Shown here: in pieces, positions 16,356-26,588 of the stretch
Layout of the letters: every line of letters begins with the position of its first letter
Position numbering within the stretch: the stretch's first letter is position 1
Source of the DNA: Bacteroidota bacterium
GTDB taxonomy: Bacteria; Bacteroidota; Bacteroidia; Chitinophagales; Chitinophagaceae
Direction of reading: 5' to 3'
NCBI GenBank assembly: GCA_028876495.1
Contig: JAGWRO010000083.1
Span: forward strand, 1-52,169
Length of the DNA: 52,169 nt
Made by a program: the position numbers and the translations under genes
The notes under the pieces: generated by a model
Seen by the model: the letters and a program-made list of their open reading frames with translations, nothing else
Databases searched by the model: none
What the model was told of the DNA's origin: nothing

Positions 16356-16386
16356 AGCAAATTAATTTTTCTAAAAATTTCTTTCT

Positions 16387-19092
16387 TTACTCCAATTGCG
16401 GCCGTAGCCATCTTTGGGCGTCTTCAAGCGGCATGTTTTTACGGTTTGCATAATCTTCCAACTGGTCCTCTGCTATTTTTCCTACGCCAAAATATTTACT
16501 TTCAGGATTAGCAAAATACCAGCCACATACGGAAGGTGCAGGATCCATCGCCAATGATTCTGTCAAAGTTATTCCTGCATTTTCTGAAGCATTTAATAAG
16601 GTAAATAGTTTATATTTTTCAGTATGATCCGGACAGGCAGGGTATCCCGGAGCAGGCCTTATTCCTGCATACTTTTCTTCGATCAATTCTTTGGAACTTA
16701 AATGTTCATCGGTTGAATAAGCCCAAAATTCTTTTCTTGTTCTTTCATGAAGTAATTCGGCAAAACCTTCTGCCAGCCTGTCTCCTAAAGCCTGCAACAT
16801 AATTTTGTTATAGTCATCAAACTCTTTATTGAACTTTTCGATATGTGGCTCCAATCCGTGGATAGAAACGGCAAAGGCGCCAATGAAATCTCCTTTACCC
16901 GGTTTTATAAAATCAGCCAAAGAAATATTCGGTTGGCCCGGTGCCTTTTTAATTTGCTGTCGCAAAAATTCAAGATCAAAAATTTCTCCATCGGTATTTT
17001 TCACTTCAATGGTATCATCAGCAATTTTATTGGTCTCCCAGAAACCGATTACACCTTTTGCTGTAAGCCATTTTTCATTGATGACCTTTTTTAATAAGGC
17101 CCGAGCGTCTTTATACAATTTAGTGGCTGATGCACCAATTTTTTCATCAGATAAAAGATCGGGAAATTTGCCATGCATTTCCCAGGCAATAAAAAAGGGC
17201 TGCCAGTCTATGTATTTATTAATTTCATTAAGATCATAATCTGCAAAAACTTTTATCCCTGTAAATTTTGGTTTAACTGGCGAAAAGTTTGGCCAATCAA
17301 TTTGATACTTATTTTTCTGCGCTTCTGCAAAAGGCAATAAAACCTTTGCTGATTTTTTATTTCCGAAATCCTTTTTTAATTTCTGGTATTCATTTTCAAT
17401 GGTTGACAAAAATTCCTTTTTGGTTTCTTTATTCAACAAATTTCCAGCAACCGTTACACTTCTTGATGCATCCAACACATGCACAACACCGTTATCATAT
17501 TCCGGCGCAATTCTTACTGCTGTATGGAGGCGTGAAGTAGTTGCGCCGCCTATAAGAAGCGGAATTGAAAAATTTTGTCTTTTCATTTCCTTTGCTACGT
17601 GCACCATTTCATCTAACGAAGGTGTGATGAGGCCACTTAGTCCGATCATCGCCACGTCTTTTTCTTTTGCCACTTGCAAAATTTTTTCCGCAGGAACCAT
17701 TACGCCTAAATCAATTATTTCATAACCATTGCAGCCAAGCACAACACCCACAATATTTTTCCCGATATCGTGTACGTCGCCTTTTACGGTAGCCATTAAC
17801 ACTTTTGCCGGGCCTGCTCCTTCAACATTTAAAATCCCGGCAGCGATGTTTTCCTGGTTTAATTTTTCTTTTTCTGCTTCGATAAAAGGGAATAAATAAT
17901 TCACACTTTTTTTCATCACCCTTGCACTTTTTACTACCTGTGGCAAAAACATTTTGCCGCTTCCAAAAAGATCGCCTACGATGTTCATCCCGTCCATCAG
18001 CGGTCCTTCAATTACATCAAGTGGTTTTGGGTATTTTTGTCTTGCTTCTTCTGTATCTTCTTCAATGTAATCTGTAATGCCGTTTATTAAAGCATGGCTT
18101 AAACGGTTTTGAACTTCCTCATTTCTCCATGCCTGGTCTTTTACAACTTCCTTGCCTTTTGCTTTTACGGTTTCTGCAAAAGCCAATAATTTATCGGTGG
18201 CATCTTCCTTCCTGTTAAGAATAACATCTTCACAAAGTTCTTTCAGCACCGGATCTATTTGTTCGTAAACCTGCAACTGTCCGGCATTTACTATTCCCAT
18301 ATCCATTCCGGCCCTTATTGCATGATATAAAAACACGGCGTGCATCGCTTCTCTTACCGTATCATTTCCACGAAAAGAAAATGAAATATTGCTTACACCG
18401 CCACTCACTTTCGTAAGAGGCATTAATTTTTTTATTTCCCTGGTTGCTTCAATAAAATCAACACCATAATTATTGTGTTCTTCTATCCCTGTTGCAATTG
18501 CAAAGATGTTGGGATCAAAAATGATATCCTCCGGATGATATCCAACCTGTTCGGTTAAGATTTTATAAGCACGCTGGCAGATTTCCACTTTTCGTTTTCT
18601 TGTATCTGCCTGCCCTTTTTCATCAAAAGCCATCACAATTACTGCAGCGCCAAAACTTTTACAAATGAAAGCCTGTTCGGTAAATTTTTCTTCCCCTTCT
18701 TTCATGGAAATTGAATTAACGATACATCTTCCCTGCACACATTTTAAACCGGCTACTATAATATTAAATTTAGAAGAATCAATCATTACAGGAATTTTGG
18801 CAATGTCGGGTTCTGCCTGTAATAAATTTAAAAATGTGGTCATTGCCTTTTCACCATCAAGCAGCGCGTCATCCATGTTCACATCCAGGATTTGCGCACC
18901 ACCTTCTACCTGTTGGCGCGCAACTGAAAGTGCTTCTTCATAATCTCCATTACGAATTAAGCGGGCAAATTTTTTCGAACCGGTAACGTTGGTTCGCTCA
19001 CCAACATTAATAAAATTGCTTTCAGGCCGGACCACCAAGGGTTCTAATCCTGATAATCTTAAATAGGGTTGAATCGTTTTGTTTTCGGACAT
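16387..19092 (-). CDS. metH: Methionine synthase, folate/cobalamin/activation part (split MetH)
   Basis: The 901-residue protein holds three of the four MetH modules. The pterin-binding domain starts with [19 protein letters not shown] (about 28-46). The cobalamin domain has the base-off/His-on motif DVHDIG (439-444, His441 as lower ligand), [11 protein letters not shown] and GGATTS. The C-terminal reactivation domain has [12 protein letters not shown] and binds SAM for reductive methylation. The homocysteine domain is encoded separately at 19648-20673. Together they have 1242 residues, close to E. coli MetH (1227). The ATG lies 2 nt after the ORF6N gene stop. Confidence 0.97.
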   Translation of the reverse strand: MSENKTIQPYLRLSGLEPLVVRPESNFINVGERTNVTGSKKFARLIRNGDYEEALSVARQQVEGGAQILDVNMDDALLDGEKAMTTFLNLLQAEPDIAKIPVMIDSSKFNIIVAGLKCVQGRCIVNSISMKEGEEKFTEQAFICKSFGAAVIVMAFDEKGQADTRKRKVEICQRAYKILTEQVGYHPEDIIFDPNIFAIATGIEEHNNYGVDFIEATREIKKLMPLTKVSGGVSNISFSFRGNDTVREAMHAVFLYHAIRAGMDMGIVNAGQLQVYEQIDPVLKELCEDVILNRKEDATDKLLAFAETVKAKGKEVVKDQAWRNEEVQNRLSHALINGITDYIEEDTEEARQKYPKPLDVIEGPLMDGMNIVGDLFGSGKMFLPQVVKSARVMKKSVNYLFPFIEAEKEKLNQENIAAGILNVEGAGPAKVLMATVKGDVHDIGKNIVGVVLGCNGYEIIDLGVMVPAEKILQVAKEKDVAMIGLSGLITPSLDEMVHVAKEMKRQNFSIPLLIGGATTSRLHTAVRIAPEYDNGVVHVLDASRSVTVAGNLLNKETKKEFLSTIENEYQKLKKDFGNKKSAKVLLPFAEAQKNKYQIDWPNFSPVKPKFTGIKVFADYDLNEINKYIDWQPFFIAWEMHGKFPDLLSDEKIGASATKLYKDARALLKKVINEKWLTAKGVIGFWETNKIADDTIEVKNTDGEIFDLEFLRQQIKKAPGQPNISLADFIKPGKGDFIGAFAVSIHGLEPHIEKFNKEFDDYNKIMLQALGDRLAEGFAELLHERTRKEFWAYSTDEHLSSKELIEEKYAGIRPAPGYPACPDHTEKYKLFTLLNASENAGITLTESLAMDPAPSVCGWYFANPESKYFGVGKIAEDQLEDYANRKNMPLEDAQRWLRPQLE

Positions 19093-19094
19093 TT

Positions 19095-19637
19095 TTAATC
19101 TTTTTTTCCAGGAGATCTGAATCCAATCGGATTCCTGGGTTTGTTTTCCTGAATCAACAATTTTTTTAAATAATCAAAAACTGTTTTTATTTCTTCGTCA
19201 TTTTTTAATAGATGTTGTTCTATTTTTTCGATCTTCATCCAGAGATCTTTATTATCCAAAATCAATTGTTTCATTTTAGTAAACAACCGAATGATTTGGA
19301 TATTTACCTGTATGGCTGTTTCGGAGTTTAAAACACTTGAGAGCATTGCAACACCTTGTTCTGTAAAAGCGTACGGTAATTTTCGTGTTCCACCCCAGCT
19401 TGATGTCGCAAATTGCGACTTCAAGTTGCTCCATTCATTTTGCTTAAGCTGAAACATAAAATCTTCCGGAAACCGCATTATATTACGTTTTACAGCTTCA
19501 TTCAAACGCCTCACTTGAACTCCATACATTTCCGCTAAATCTTTATCCAGCATTACTTTCTGTCCGCGTATCACATAAATTTTTTCAAGAATAATTTCTT
19601 CAGGAATCTTCACATCACGCAGTTTTGATTTTGACAT
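19095..19637 (-). CDS. ORF6N domain protein inserted between the metH genes
   Basis: The 180-residue protein has an ORF6N domain over about 12-110: [20 protein letters not shown], then [19 protein letters not shown] and [17 protein letters not shown] helical Lys/Glu-rich C-terminal part follows (about 120-165). ORF6N is a DNA-binding-type domain known from phages and mobile elements, and it is also frequent as a stand-alone gene in Bacteroidota. It sits 10 nt after the first metH gene and 2 nt before the second, in the same direction, so it is translated from the metH mRNA. No transposase or flanking repeat was found. Confidence 0.9.
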   Translation of the reverse strand: MSKSKLRDVKIPEEIILEKIYVIRGQKVMLDKDLAEMYGVQVRRLNEAVKRNIMRFPEDFMFQLKQNEWSNLKSQFATSSWGGTRKLPYAFTEQGVAMLSSVLNSETAIQVNIQIIRLFTKMKQLILDNKDLWMKIEKIEQHLLKNDEEIKTVFDYLKKLLIQENKPRNPIGFRSPGKKD

Positions 19638-19647
19638 TTTTATTTGT

Positions 19648-20673
19648 TTAAGCTAAAAATTTTTCTTCTAACGGTAGTTTGCGTGGCTGAAACTTTCGCA
19701 CGTGTTCTGCAATATGTTTTATGTGATCAGGCGTGGTGCCGCAACATCCTCCAACGATATTTACGAAACCTTGTTGTGCCCATTCTTCGATTATATGTGC
19801 CGTGTCTTCCGGCTGCTCGTCATATTCGCCAAATGCATTTGGTAAACCTGCGTTAGGATATGCAGAAGTATAGCAGCCCGCTATCTCGCTCAATTCCTCA
19901 ATATGCGGACGCATTTCTTTTGCACCCAGCGCACAGTTTAATCCTACACTTATTGGATTTGCGTGTGAAATAGAAATGTAAAATGCTTCCAGCGTTTGCC
20001 CGCTTAAGGTTCGTCCGCTTGCATCGGTAATGGTTCCACTGATCATGATAGGAAGTTCCGGTTTTTTAGTATCCCTAAAATATTTTTTGATTGCATAGAT
20101 TGCCGCTTTAGCATTCAACGTATCAAAGATGGTTTCAATTAACAGAAGATCAACTCCTCCATCCACCAAACCCTTTATTTGTTCATAATATGCGTTGGCC
20201 ACTTCATCAAAAGTTACGGTTCGGAAGCCGGGATTATTTACATCAGGAGAAAGGCTCAATGTTTTATTTAACGGGCCAATAGCACCCGCGACAAATTTGC
20301 AATTATTTGTTTGTTTACTGGTTGCATTAAAATCATCAATCGCGTTTCTTGCACATTGAGCAGCGGCTACATTTAATTCATAAGCTAAAGGTTGCATGTC
20401 ATAATCTGCCTGTGCGATGGAGGTGCTGCTGAAAGTGTTGGTTTCAATAATATCAGCACCAGCTTCCAAATAGGCTTTGTGAATCGCTTGTATGATTTTC
20501 GGTTGAGTAAGGCTTAGCAAATCATTATTGCCTTTCACATCCTTATGCCAATCTTTAAATCTTTCGCCGCGATAATCTTTTTCTTCCAGCTTATACTGCT
20601 GGATCATGGTTCCCATTGCGCCATCAATAATTAAGATGCGTTCGTTGAGGCATTCCTTGATTGATTTTTTCAT
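19648..20673 (-). CDS. metH: Methionine synthase, homocysteine-binding part (split MetH)
   Basis: The 341-residue protein is the zinc-dependent homocysteine methyltransferase module. It has the N-terminal [19 protein letters not shown], the first zinc cysteine in [14 protein letters not shown], and the paired cysteines in [12 protein letters not shown] near the C-terminus. It must act with the product of 16387-19092, which carries the methyl-cobalamin. It is first in the operon, behind a full promoter and a 220-nt leader. Confidence 0.96.
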   Translation of the reverse strand: MKKSIKECLNERILIIDGAMGTMIQQYKLEEKDYRGERFKDWHKDVKGNNDLLSLTQPKIIQAIHKAYLEAGADIIETNTFSSTSIAQADYDMQPLAYELNVAAAQCARNAIDDFNATSKQTNNCKFVAGAIGPLNKTLSLSPDVNNPGFRTVTFDEVANAYYEQIKGLVDGGVDLLLIETIFDTLNAKAAIYAIKKYFRDTKKPELPIMISGTITDASGRTLSGQTLEAFYISISHANPISVGLNCALGAKEMRPHIEELSEIAGCYTSAYPNAGLPNAFGEYDEQPEDTAHIIEEWAQQGFVNIVGGCCGTTPDHIKHIAEHVRKFQPRKLPLEEKFLA

Positions 20674-20896
20674 TTTTAATAAAATTATAAAGAATAAATA
20701 TAATTATGGATCACCATTTATATATAAATCACATCTCCGGCCGCAGGCCAGTAAAACAATTAAAATGAAATAAAACGAAAATTTGAAAATCTGGAGAAGT
20801 GCCAGGATAAAGTTTCGTTTATTAGTTCAGTTTTAAAAGTTACCAAGCCAACTCCGGGCATTGGCAGGCCGAACAATAAACAAATCCGCCTGCAGT
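20674..20896 (-). promoter_or_regulatory. Long leader of the metH operon
   Basis: Between the predicted start near 20896 and the ATG at 20673 lie about 220 nt with no gene. On the minus strand the leader can fold locally: CTGGCC-TGC-GGCCGG makes a tight 6-bp hairpin, GCCAA pairs with TTGGC across 9 nt, and CTGG pairs with CCAG. I see neither the conserved core of an adenosylcobalamin riboswitch nor that of SAM-I. It may be an unrecognised regulatory RNA or simply a long leader. The remaining 20932-20978 shows nothing. Confidence 0.35.
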
Positions 20897-20900
20897 TTTG

Positions 20901-20931
20901 CAAAATTAGATCAACCGCGTAACATAACAAA
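20901..20931 (-). promoter_or_regulatory. metH operon promoter (full -33/-7 match)
   Basis: On the minus strand TTTG (20928-20931), a 19-nt spacer and TAATTTTG (20901-20908) match the Bacteroidota consensus exactly. The start is predicted near 20896. Confidence 0.7.
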
Positions 20932-20978
20932 ATGTGGGATAACTTTCAGGAACATTTTTTAAGTAACTTTTGTGATGC

Positions 20979-22253
20979 TTAGAAAAATTCCAGTTGTAGC
21001 AGGTAAACAAGAATACCGGAAGCAAAACCAATTAAGGCAAGCCAGCTTATTTTTTTCAGGTACCACATGAACTCAACACGTTCAATACCCATTGCGGCTA
21101 CACCTGCTGCGGAACCAATAATAATGGCACTTCCACCCGTTCCTGTGGTTAGGGCCAGAAATTCCCAAAAAGGATGGTCCATTGGGAAAGCGGATAAACT
21201 GAACATACCTTGTGATGCGGCAACCAACGGCACATTATCTACCACTGCAGAAAGTACCCCTAATGCAGTACCAATTAAATAGTTGTTCTTAAGGGAATTG
21301 GTAAGAAATGAGGCGAGGAAGGTAAGTAATCCAAAGGCTTGTAATGCCGTTACAGCAAGCAGGATTCCTAAAAAGAACAGGATACTTTGTGTGTCTATTC
21401 TTTGCAATGCATGAGCAACACTATATTGCTTCACCACCTCAGGGGCTTTCTTTTTATGAAGAAATGCAATCACCACCCATATTAAACCCAATGACAACAG
21501 CATACCCATAAAGGCAGGGAGATCAGTAAGTGATTTAAAAAATGGTACGAAAATTAAAAGCCCGACCCCCAGGTAAAGAATAATTTTTCCTTCTCTTTTT
21601 TCTTTGATTGTAGATTCTTTTGCCGGTGGGATAGTAAATGATTTTCCCCTAAAACGAAATGCTACAATAAATGCCGGGATAACACAAACTGCAAGGCTTG
21701 GCAGTATCAGTATTTTCATAATATTAAAAGCAGAAATCTGGCCACCTATCCACAACATAGTCGTGGTTACATCTCCTAAAGGCGACCATGCTCCTCCGGC
21801 ATTTGCTGCAATGATGATCATTCCGGCAAACCAAAGCCTCTCTTCCTTTTTTTGGAGTATTCTTGAGCATAAAGAGATCATCACTATGGTGGTAGTTAAA
21901 TTGTCTAATAGTGAAGAAAGAAAGAAGGTGAGCACTGTTACAATTATTAATAATTTTTGTGTGCTCCTGGTGGTGATTTTTCGGGTAATAATATTAAAAC
22001 CACCATGCGAATCTATCAACTCAACAATGGTCATTGCACCCATCAAAAAAAACAGGATGGAAGATATTTCACCAAGATGTGCTACCAGGGCTTCATTTAC
22101 TGCGTGGGTGTCTTCGCTTTGAACTATATATACCGTCCAGCATAATACCCCTGTTATTAAAGCTGAAGCTGCTTTATTTAACCTCAAAGGATGCTCAAAA
22201 GCAATGGCCAGGTATCCTAATACAAAAAAGAATATAACAATTGTGGCGGCCAT
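20979..22253 (-). CDS. nhaD: NhaD-type Na+/H+ antiporter
   Basis: The 424-residue protein has about 11-12 hydrophobic segments and the NhaD signatures SLLDNLTTTIVMISL and AGGAWSPLGDVTTTMLW, plus GVLSAVVDNVPLVAA in the second half, the pseudo-repeat of the ion-transporter (IT) superfamily. It would exchange cytoplasmic Na+ or Li+ for H+. A second, unrelated antiporter gene lies immediately upstream on the same strand. Confidence 0.93.
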   Translation of the reverse strand: MAATIVIFFFVLGYLAIAFEHPLRLNKAASALITGVLCWTVYIVQSEDTHAVNEALVAHLGEISSILFFLMGAMTIVELIDSHGGFNIITRKITTRSTQKLLIIVTVLTFFLSSLLDNLTTTIVMISLCSRILQKKEERLWFAGMIIIAANAGGAWSPLGDVTTTMLWIGGQISAFNIMKILILPSLAVCVIPAFIVAFRFRGKSFTIPPAKESTIKEKREGKIILYLGVGLLIFVPFFKSLTDLPAFMGMLLSLGLIWVVIAFLHKKKAPEVVKQYSVAHALQRIDTQSILFFLGILLAVTALQAFGLLTFLASFLTNSLKNNYLIGTALGVLSAVVDNVPLVAASQGMFSLSAFPMDHPFWEFLALTTGTGGSAIIIGSAAGVAAMGIERVEFMWYLKKISWLALIGFASGILVYLLQLEFF

Positions 22254-22363
22254 GGTTTTTAAATGATTATAATATAAGTTATCAATTTAATTAATTTACA
22301 GAAAGGGCTTAAGAAATAAAATTTGAAAGGTAAAAGGAAGTTTTTTGTATTCCTAAAGCAAGT

Positions 22364-23644
22364 TCATATTTCGTGGGCAGTTTCAGTTTCTTCAGGCAGT
22401 TCAGGATTATTTTCTGCCAGTTTTTTGGCAAATTTGCCAATGGTCAGTCCCTGAACTACAATTGAAAATAAGACAACAATATAGGTGATAGAAACAAACA
22501 TTTCGCCATACATATATTTAGGCACCGATAAAGCCAAAGCAACTGAAATGCCGCCTCGTAAAGCGCTCCAGGTAAGAATAGGGATGGTATTTTTGGCAAA
22601 AGATTTTTTATACTTTAAAAGAGTAATGGGTAGCCATACAGAAATAAGTCGCGCAAAAAGTACAATTATTACTGTAATGCAACCAAGAAAAAATAAAGTA
22701 ATATTGAAAGGGATAATGAGCATCTCAAAACCAATCAGGAGAAATAAAATGGCATTCATCATTTCATCAATCATTTCCCAGAATTTTCCAATATAATCGG
22801 TGCTTACATTACTGGAAACCACATGCATACTTCTATTGCCGGTAAACAAACCCGCCACAACCATGGCCAGTGGCCCGCTAATATGCATGATCTCTGCAAG
22901 CCCGTAACCACCCATAACTATTGCGAGCGTTATCATCACTTCTACTACATAATTATCAATTGACTTTAATGCCAGGTAACCAATGTAACCCAATAACCAA
23001 CCGAACAGTAAACCACCACCGGCTTCGCGGATAAAGAGCCATATAATATTCCAAATAGAAATATTTGCATAACCTATTTGCGCTATTTCATAAAAAGATA
23101 TAAATAAAACCACACCCACGCCATCATTAAACAAACTTTCGCCACTTATTTTTGTTTCGAGTGAAGCCGGAATTTTTGCCTTTTTTAAAATACCTACCAC
23201 AGCGATTGGGTCAGTTGGCGAAATTAAAGTGCCGAACAACAGGCAGTAAAGATAATCAACAGAAAGGCCGAAAAGGGTAGTGACCAAATACAACAAAGAG
23301 CCTACTACAAATGTAGAAATGATAACGCCAATAGTTGAAAAGGTAATGATTGAAATTCGTTCAGATTTCAACTTTTTAGAATCAATATGGATAGCGCCTG
23401 CAAAAAGAAGAAAGCTTAGCATCACGTGCAATAAAACCGTTTGAAAATCAATAAGCTTTATAGCTTTTGTGGTGCGCAAAAAAAAGCTTGGCGAAATAAT
23501 TCCTAAAATAATTACGATCAAAGAGGCAAGAAGTGAAATAAGCATAATGCCGATCGTAGAGGGAAGCCTGATAAAACGATAGTTAATATAGGCAAAAATT
23601 GCCGCCATCACTACTATCAGCGTTATGATATTATAAACTTCCAT
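22364..23644 (-). CDS. CPA1-type (NhaP-like) cation/H+ antiporter
   Basis: The 426-residue protein has about 12 transmembrane segments and the CPA1 ion-site motifs SPTDPIAVVGILKKA, then SGESLFNDGVGVVLF with the paired Asn-Asp, and SALRGGISVALALS. It exports Na+ (or K+) in exchange for protons. Its 110-nt distance from nhaD and shared strand suggest a salt/pH homeostasis pair, although each may have its own promoter. Confidence 0.92.
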   Translation of the reverse strand: MEVYNIITLIVVMAAIFAYINYRFIRLPSTIGIMLISLLASLIVIILGIISPSFFLRTTKAIKLIDFQTVLLHVMLSFLLFAGAIHIDSKKLKSERISIITFSTIGVIISTFVVGSLLYLVTTLFGLSVDYLYCLLFGTLISPTDPIAVVGILKKAKIPASLETKISGESLFNDGVGVVLFISFYEIAQIGYANISIWNIIWLFIREAGGGLLFGWLLGYIGYLALKSIDNYVVEVMITLAIVMGGYGLAEIMHISGPLAMVVAGLFTGNRSMHVVSSNVSTDYIGKFWEMIDEMMNAILFLLIGFEMLIIPFNITLFFLGCITVIIVLFARLISVWLPITLLKYKKSFAKNTIPILTWSALRGGISVALALSVPKYMYGEMFVSITYIVVLFSIVVQGLTIGKFAKKLAENNPELPEETETAHEI

Positions 23645-23739
23645 TACTGTTCTTTTTTCTTACAATCTACGTTATTCTCAAAACAAAAATCATCCCCAAT
23701 TGTTGCTTTACTGCGATCCTTGCGTGATTATATCAATAT

Positions 23740-24405
23740 TTATTTAATGGGCAGTTCTGATATTGGCTTCCATTCTTGTTTATTCATATCATAAAATTCA
23801 AGAGATTCTTTTCCTATTTCCAGTTTGTAATCAAATGCTTTTATGCCTGGAACAAAATAGCCCGGGTAAAAATAATCGTATCCATTCTGCCGGCAGTATT
23901 CGATCTTTTTATAAATAAGATACCTTCCGATACTGAACCTTTTGTACTCAGGATCATAAAAACTTGAAATACCTGCTGCACTCTTTTTACCAAGGTCGAA
24001 AACGCCTGCGCCTATAAGATTTTTGTTATCATAAATGGTAATTACCAAAGAGTTGAAAATAAGATAAGTGCTGTTACCAATCAGGAAACTATGAAGATCT
24101 CCGGCTCTTCCCGGCGGAAGAGAGGAACGGTATTTTTGAAAAAGTTCTTCGTATTGCTTGTTATAGTTGAAAGCAATAATCTCTATTTGAAATTCCTTGT
24201 TTCTCCTTTCCAGTTTATTAAAAGAAGTAGAGGTTTTATATTTTTTAAGGCAATTTCTTAACCATATTGTTTTGAAAAATACTCCGTCACGTTCTACAAA
24301 ATCAGTTGTAAATATAGACTGGCCCATTCTATACCAGCCTGCTGCCAGGTAGCCATCCAATTCTTCAGCCTGTATCCGCAGAGGGAATCTGAAATCCTGG
24401 ATCAT
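23740..24405 (-). CDS. ATE/Bpt-like aminoacyl-tRNA-protein transferase, atypical
   Basis: The 221-residue protein has the GNAT-like C-terminal half of arginyl/leucyl-tRNA-protein transferases: GVFDLGKKSAAGIS leading to SSFYDPEYKRFSIG (147-160) and YDYFYPGYFVPG (176-187). Such enzymes add Arg or Leu to protein N-termini and mark them for ClpAP-type degradation. The N-terminal half has GWYRMGQSIFTTDF where ATE proteins have a cysteine-rich CGYC...C region, but only Cys52 and Cys171 are present in the whole protein. Function as a true transferase is therefore an inference. Confidence 0.65.
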   Translation of the reverse strand: MIQDFRFPLRIQAEELDGYLAAGWYRMGQSIFTTDFVERDGVFFKTIWLRNCLKKYKTSTSFNKLERRNKEFQIEIIAFNYNKQYEELFQKYRSSLPPGRAGDLHSFLIGNSTYLIFNSLVITIYDNKNLIGAGVFDLGKKSAAGISSFYDPEYKRFSIGRYLIYKKIEYCRQNGYDYFYPGYFVPGIKAFDYKLEIGKESLEFYDMNKQEWKPISELPIK

Positions 24406-24578
24406 CTTTGTGGTTTAAAAGTTAAGATAAATATATTGCCCTTATTTACTAAGCGACGTAAGTTGTAATGGTCTTTGGTGAAATTAAAGAATTAATAGAA
24501 ATTATTTGATATTGGAAAACAAAAGCAAAAAAGATTTACAGTTTAATACCTACCCGAAAAATATCTTTAAAACTCAAT

Positions 24579-24586
24579 TATATTTG
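24579..24586 (+). promoter_or_regulatory. -7 promoter box of the GH16 gene
   Basis: TATATTTG matches TAnnTTTG exactly and ends 44 nt before the ATG at 24631. The -33 region lacks TTTG. Confidence 0.5.
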
Positions 24587-24630
24587 CTATTAATCGCTGC
24601 AATTAAAAAATCATACACAAAACGTATCAA

Positions 24631-25407
24631 ATGCTAAAAGGTAAAAATTATCAATCTTCAACAATTATTTTATTCATTCTATTGTTGTTGCAACAAAGTT
24701 CTTTTGCTCAAACCAAATATAATAAGCTTATCTGGGCAGATGAGTTTAATGATAACGGCGCACCCGATAGTTCCAAATGGAATTATGAACTGGGAGCCGG
24801 AGGTTGGGGAAATAATGAGCTGGAATATTACACCAGCAGGCCCCAAAATGTAATTGTAAAAAACGGTATGTTACATATAACTGCTTTAAAAGAAAATTAC
24901 AAAGGCAGCGGTTATACTTCGGCACGCATTCTTACCAAAGGAAAATTTTCATTTAAATATGGAAGAGTGGAAGTAAGAGCAAAAGTGCCATCAGGTGTGG
25001 GAACGTGGCCTGCAATCTGGATGCTTGGAAGTAATATTGATTCTGCTAATTGGCCTGCTGCCGGTGAAATTGATATTATGGAACACCTCGGAAGAGATTT
25101 GAACAATATTTATGGAACGCTTCATTATCCCGGCCATTTTGGAGGGAACGCAAATGGAAAAACTTTGATGATCAAAAATGCAACTACTCAATTTCACATT
25201 TACGGCCTTGAGTGGTCTCCTAAAGAAATAAAAATTTCTGTTGACGGGAAAGTGTATCAAACCGTTCAAAATTCTCCCGATATTCCTTTTAATCATAACT
25301 TCTTTATCATCCTGAATATGGCTATGGGCGGAAATTTCGGAGGACCTGTTGATCCTAAAGTAACAAAGGCGACGATGGAAATAGATTATGTAAGAGTTTA
25401 TCAGTAA
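24631..25407 (+). CDS. Glycoside hydrolase family 16 beta-glucanase, secreted
   Basis: The 258-residue protein begins with a signal peptide (ILFILLLLQQSSFA, cleavage before QT). The rest is one GH16 beta-jelly-roll domain. The catalytic ExDxxE motif is in GEIDIMEHLG: E146 as nucleophile, D148 and E151 as acid/base. Trp-rich subsites (TWPAIWML, NWPAAG) and GLEWSPKEI and NMAMGGNFGG are typical of laminarinase-like enzymes that cut beta-1,3 or mixed-linkage glucans. No other domain is attached. It may act outside the cell or in the periplasm. Confidence 0.94.
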   Translation: MLKGKNYQSSTIILFILLLLQQSSFAQTKYNKLIWADEFNDNGAPDSSKWNYELGAGGWGNNELEYYTSRPQNVIVKNGMLHITALKENYKGSGYTSARILTKGKFSFKYGRVEVRAKVPSGVGTWPAIWMLGSNIDSANWPAAGEIDIMEHLGRDLNNIYGTLHYPGHFGGNANGKTLMIKNATTQFHIYGLEWSPKEIKISVDGKVYQTVQNSPDIPFNHNFFIILNMAMGGNFGGPVDPKVTKATMEIDYVRVYQ

Positions 25408-25582
25408 ACTGACAAATTCGGAAGATTTTTATTTTGCAGTCCATTACTAATTTAACGATAAGTGAAAAACGGAAATTTTAATTGAGCATATCAATGAGCG
25501 GGTTTAAAACTTACGGCATCAATAGCACAAACTGCTTGAACTAAGATGGCGGGTTTATTTTAAATAATTTTTTAGCTTCTAA

Positions 25583-26439
25583 ATGAAAGATCTTTTTCAA
25601 AGTTTAGAGAATTATACGGGAGTGGATTCTAATACGTGGGCAACTATTTTTATAACGCTAATTGTATTTGGATTGGGGCTTTTTTTACCTGGATTGGAAA
25701 ATCAATCAATAAAAATTCGGATAGAAAAAAATACAAAGAGAGTTTAAATCTTCTTTTAAATCACTTTGCTCAAGGTTGTAAAAATCAACACGATTCAATT
25801 CGTAGGAGTTTAAAAAATTCTGGATTAGAAAAAGGCAATGATTTTAGTATAACCTTTCCTACGATTAAAACATTGACTTATTTGTCAGACTTAGACTTAT
25901 CAATATTTATTAAATATTACGTAAGTAATAAGAATAAGAAATTAAAGTCAATTGCAGTTACACAATTATTTGAGACAATTGGGAACATTAATGCTATTCA
26001 AATAGAGGCAAAGGAATTAATAGAATATTTTCGCAAGGAATCTGGCAATTATGAAACTAATTACAGAAGTTCCCTGCAAAAAGTAGTTTCATTGCATGAT
26101 ACCATTCTAAATAATTTTAAGGTAAATGATCACAGCCCCAATCCTAACTCAATGGATGATAAACTAATCCAGATTTTTGAACGATGGTCTCAATTAGGTG
26201 AAAATAAAAATTCAATTTTTAATACCTACAATTCTATTATTAAACCTACTGAAGCATTAGTTTATGAATTTGATAAATCAACTAATTCACTTATACTACT
26301 TGATTTAGTAATTCCTTGTCATGAAGCCTACATTAACATAGAAAAAATATACAATCATTTAATTGACGATTATAAACGATATGCTAAAATTTCTTACAAA
26401 ATCATTCGTTCGTGCATCAATCATCCTAAAACTATTTAA
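25583..26439 (+). pseudogene. Unknown membrane-anchored protein gene interrupted by a frameshift
   Basis: An ATG at 25583 opens a frame starting MKDLFQSLENYTGVDSNTWA and a hydrophobic helix, but it stops at 25745-25747. From a run of seven T (25680-25686) another frame continues without stop to 26439. Slipping back one base in the T run joins them into a 285-residue protein with one N-terminal transmembrane helix (TIFITLIVFGLGLFFTWIG) and a long helical soluble part. The second frame has its own ATG at 25636, giving 267 residues with an implausible N-terminus. Either the gene is broken, one T was lost in sequencing, or it frameshifts naturally. The region is clearly more AT-rich than its neighbours. 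No family was recognised. Confidence 0.6.
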
Positions 26440-26588
26440 ATCTAAGCATCGAATTTCAAATCCATATTCATTTTTTAGAAAATCAATAAGTGAAATGTAT
26501 AAGAATAACCTATTTATTGATAATAAATTAAAAAGCAAAAATTAGCAATAGGGCTAATTTGATTTTAATCAAGCAATGGACTAGCTTT

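Noticed and set aside
19095-19637. ORF6N gene as part of a prophage or insertion sequence
   Set aside because: No transposase, integrase, inverted ends or target duplication was found around it; it is treated as a single cargo gene.
20674-20896. Adenosylcobalamin or SAM riboswitch before metH
   Set aside because: The conserved cores I would expect for either class are not present; only unassigned hairpins are seen.
26363-26545. 60-residue plus-strand frame overlapping the 3' end of the frameshifted gene
   Set aside because: It could be a further piece of the broken gene, but it is basic, low in complexity and lacks any recognisable motif, so I did not extend the gene with it.
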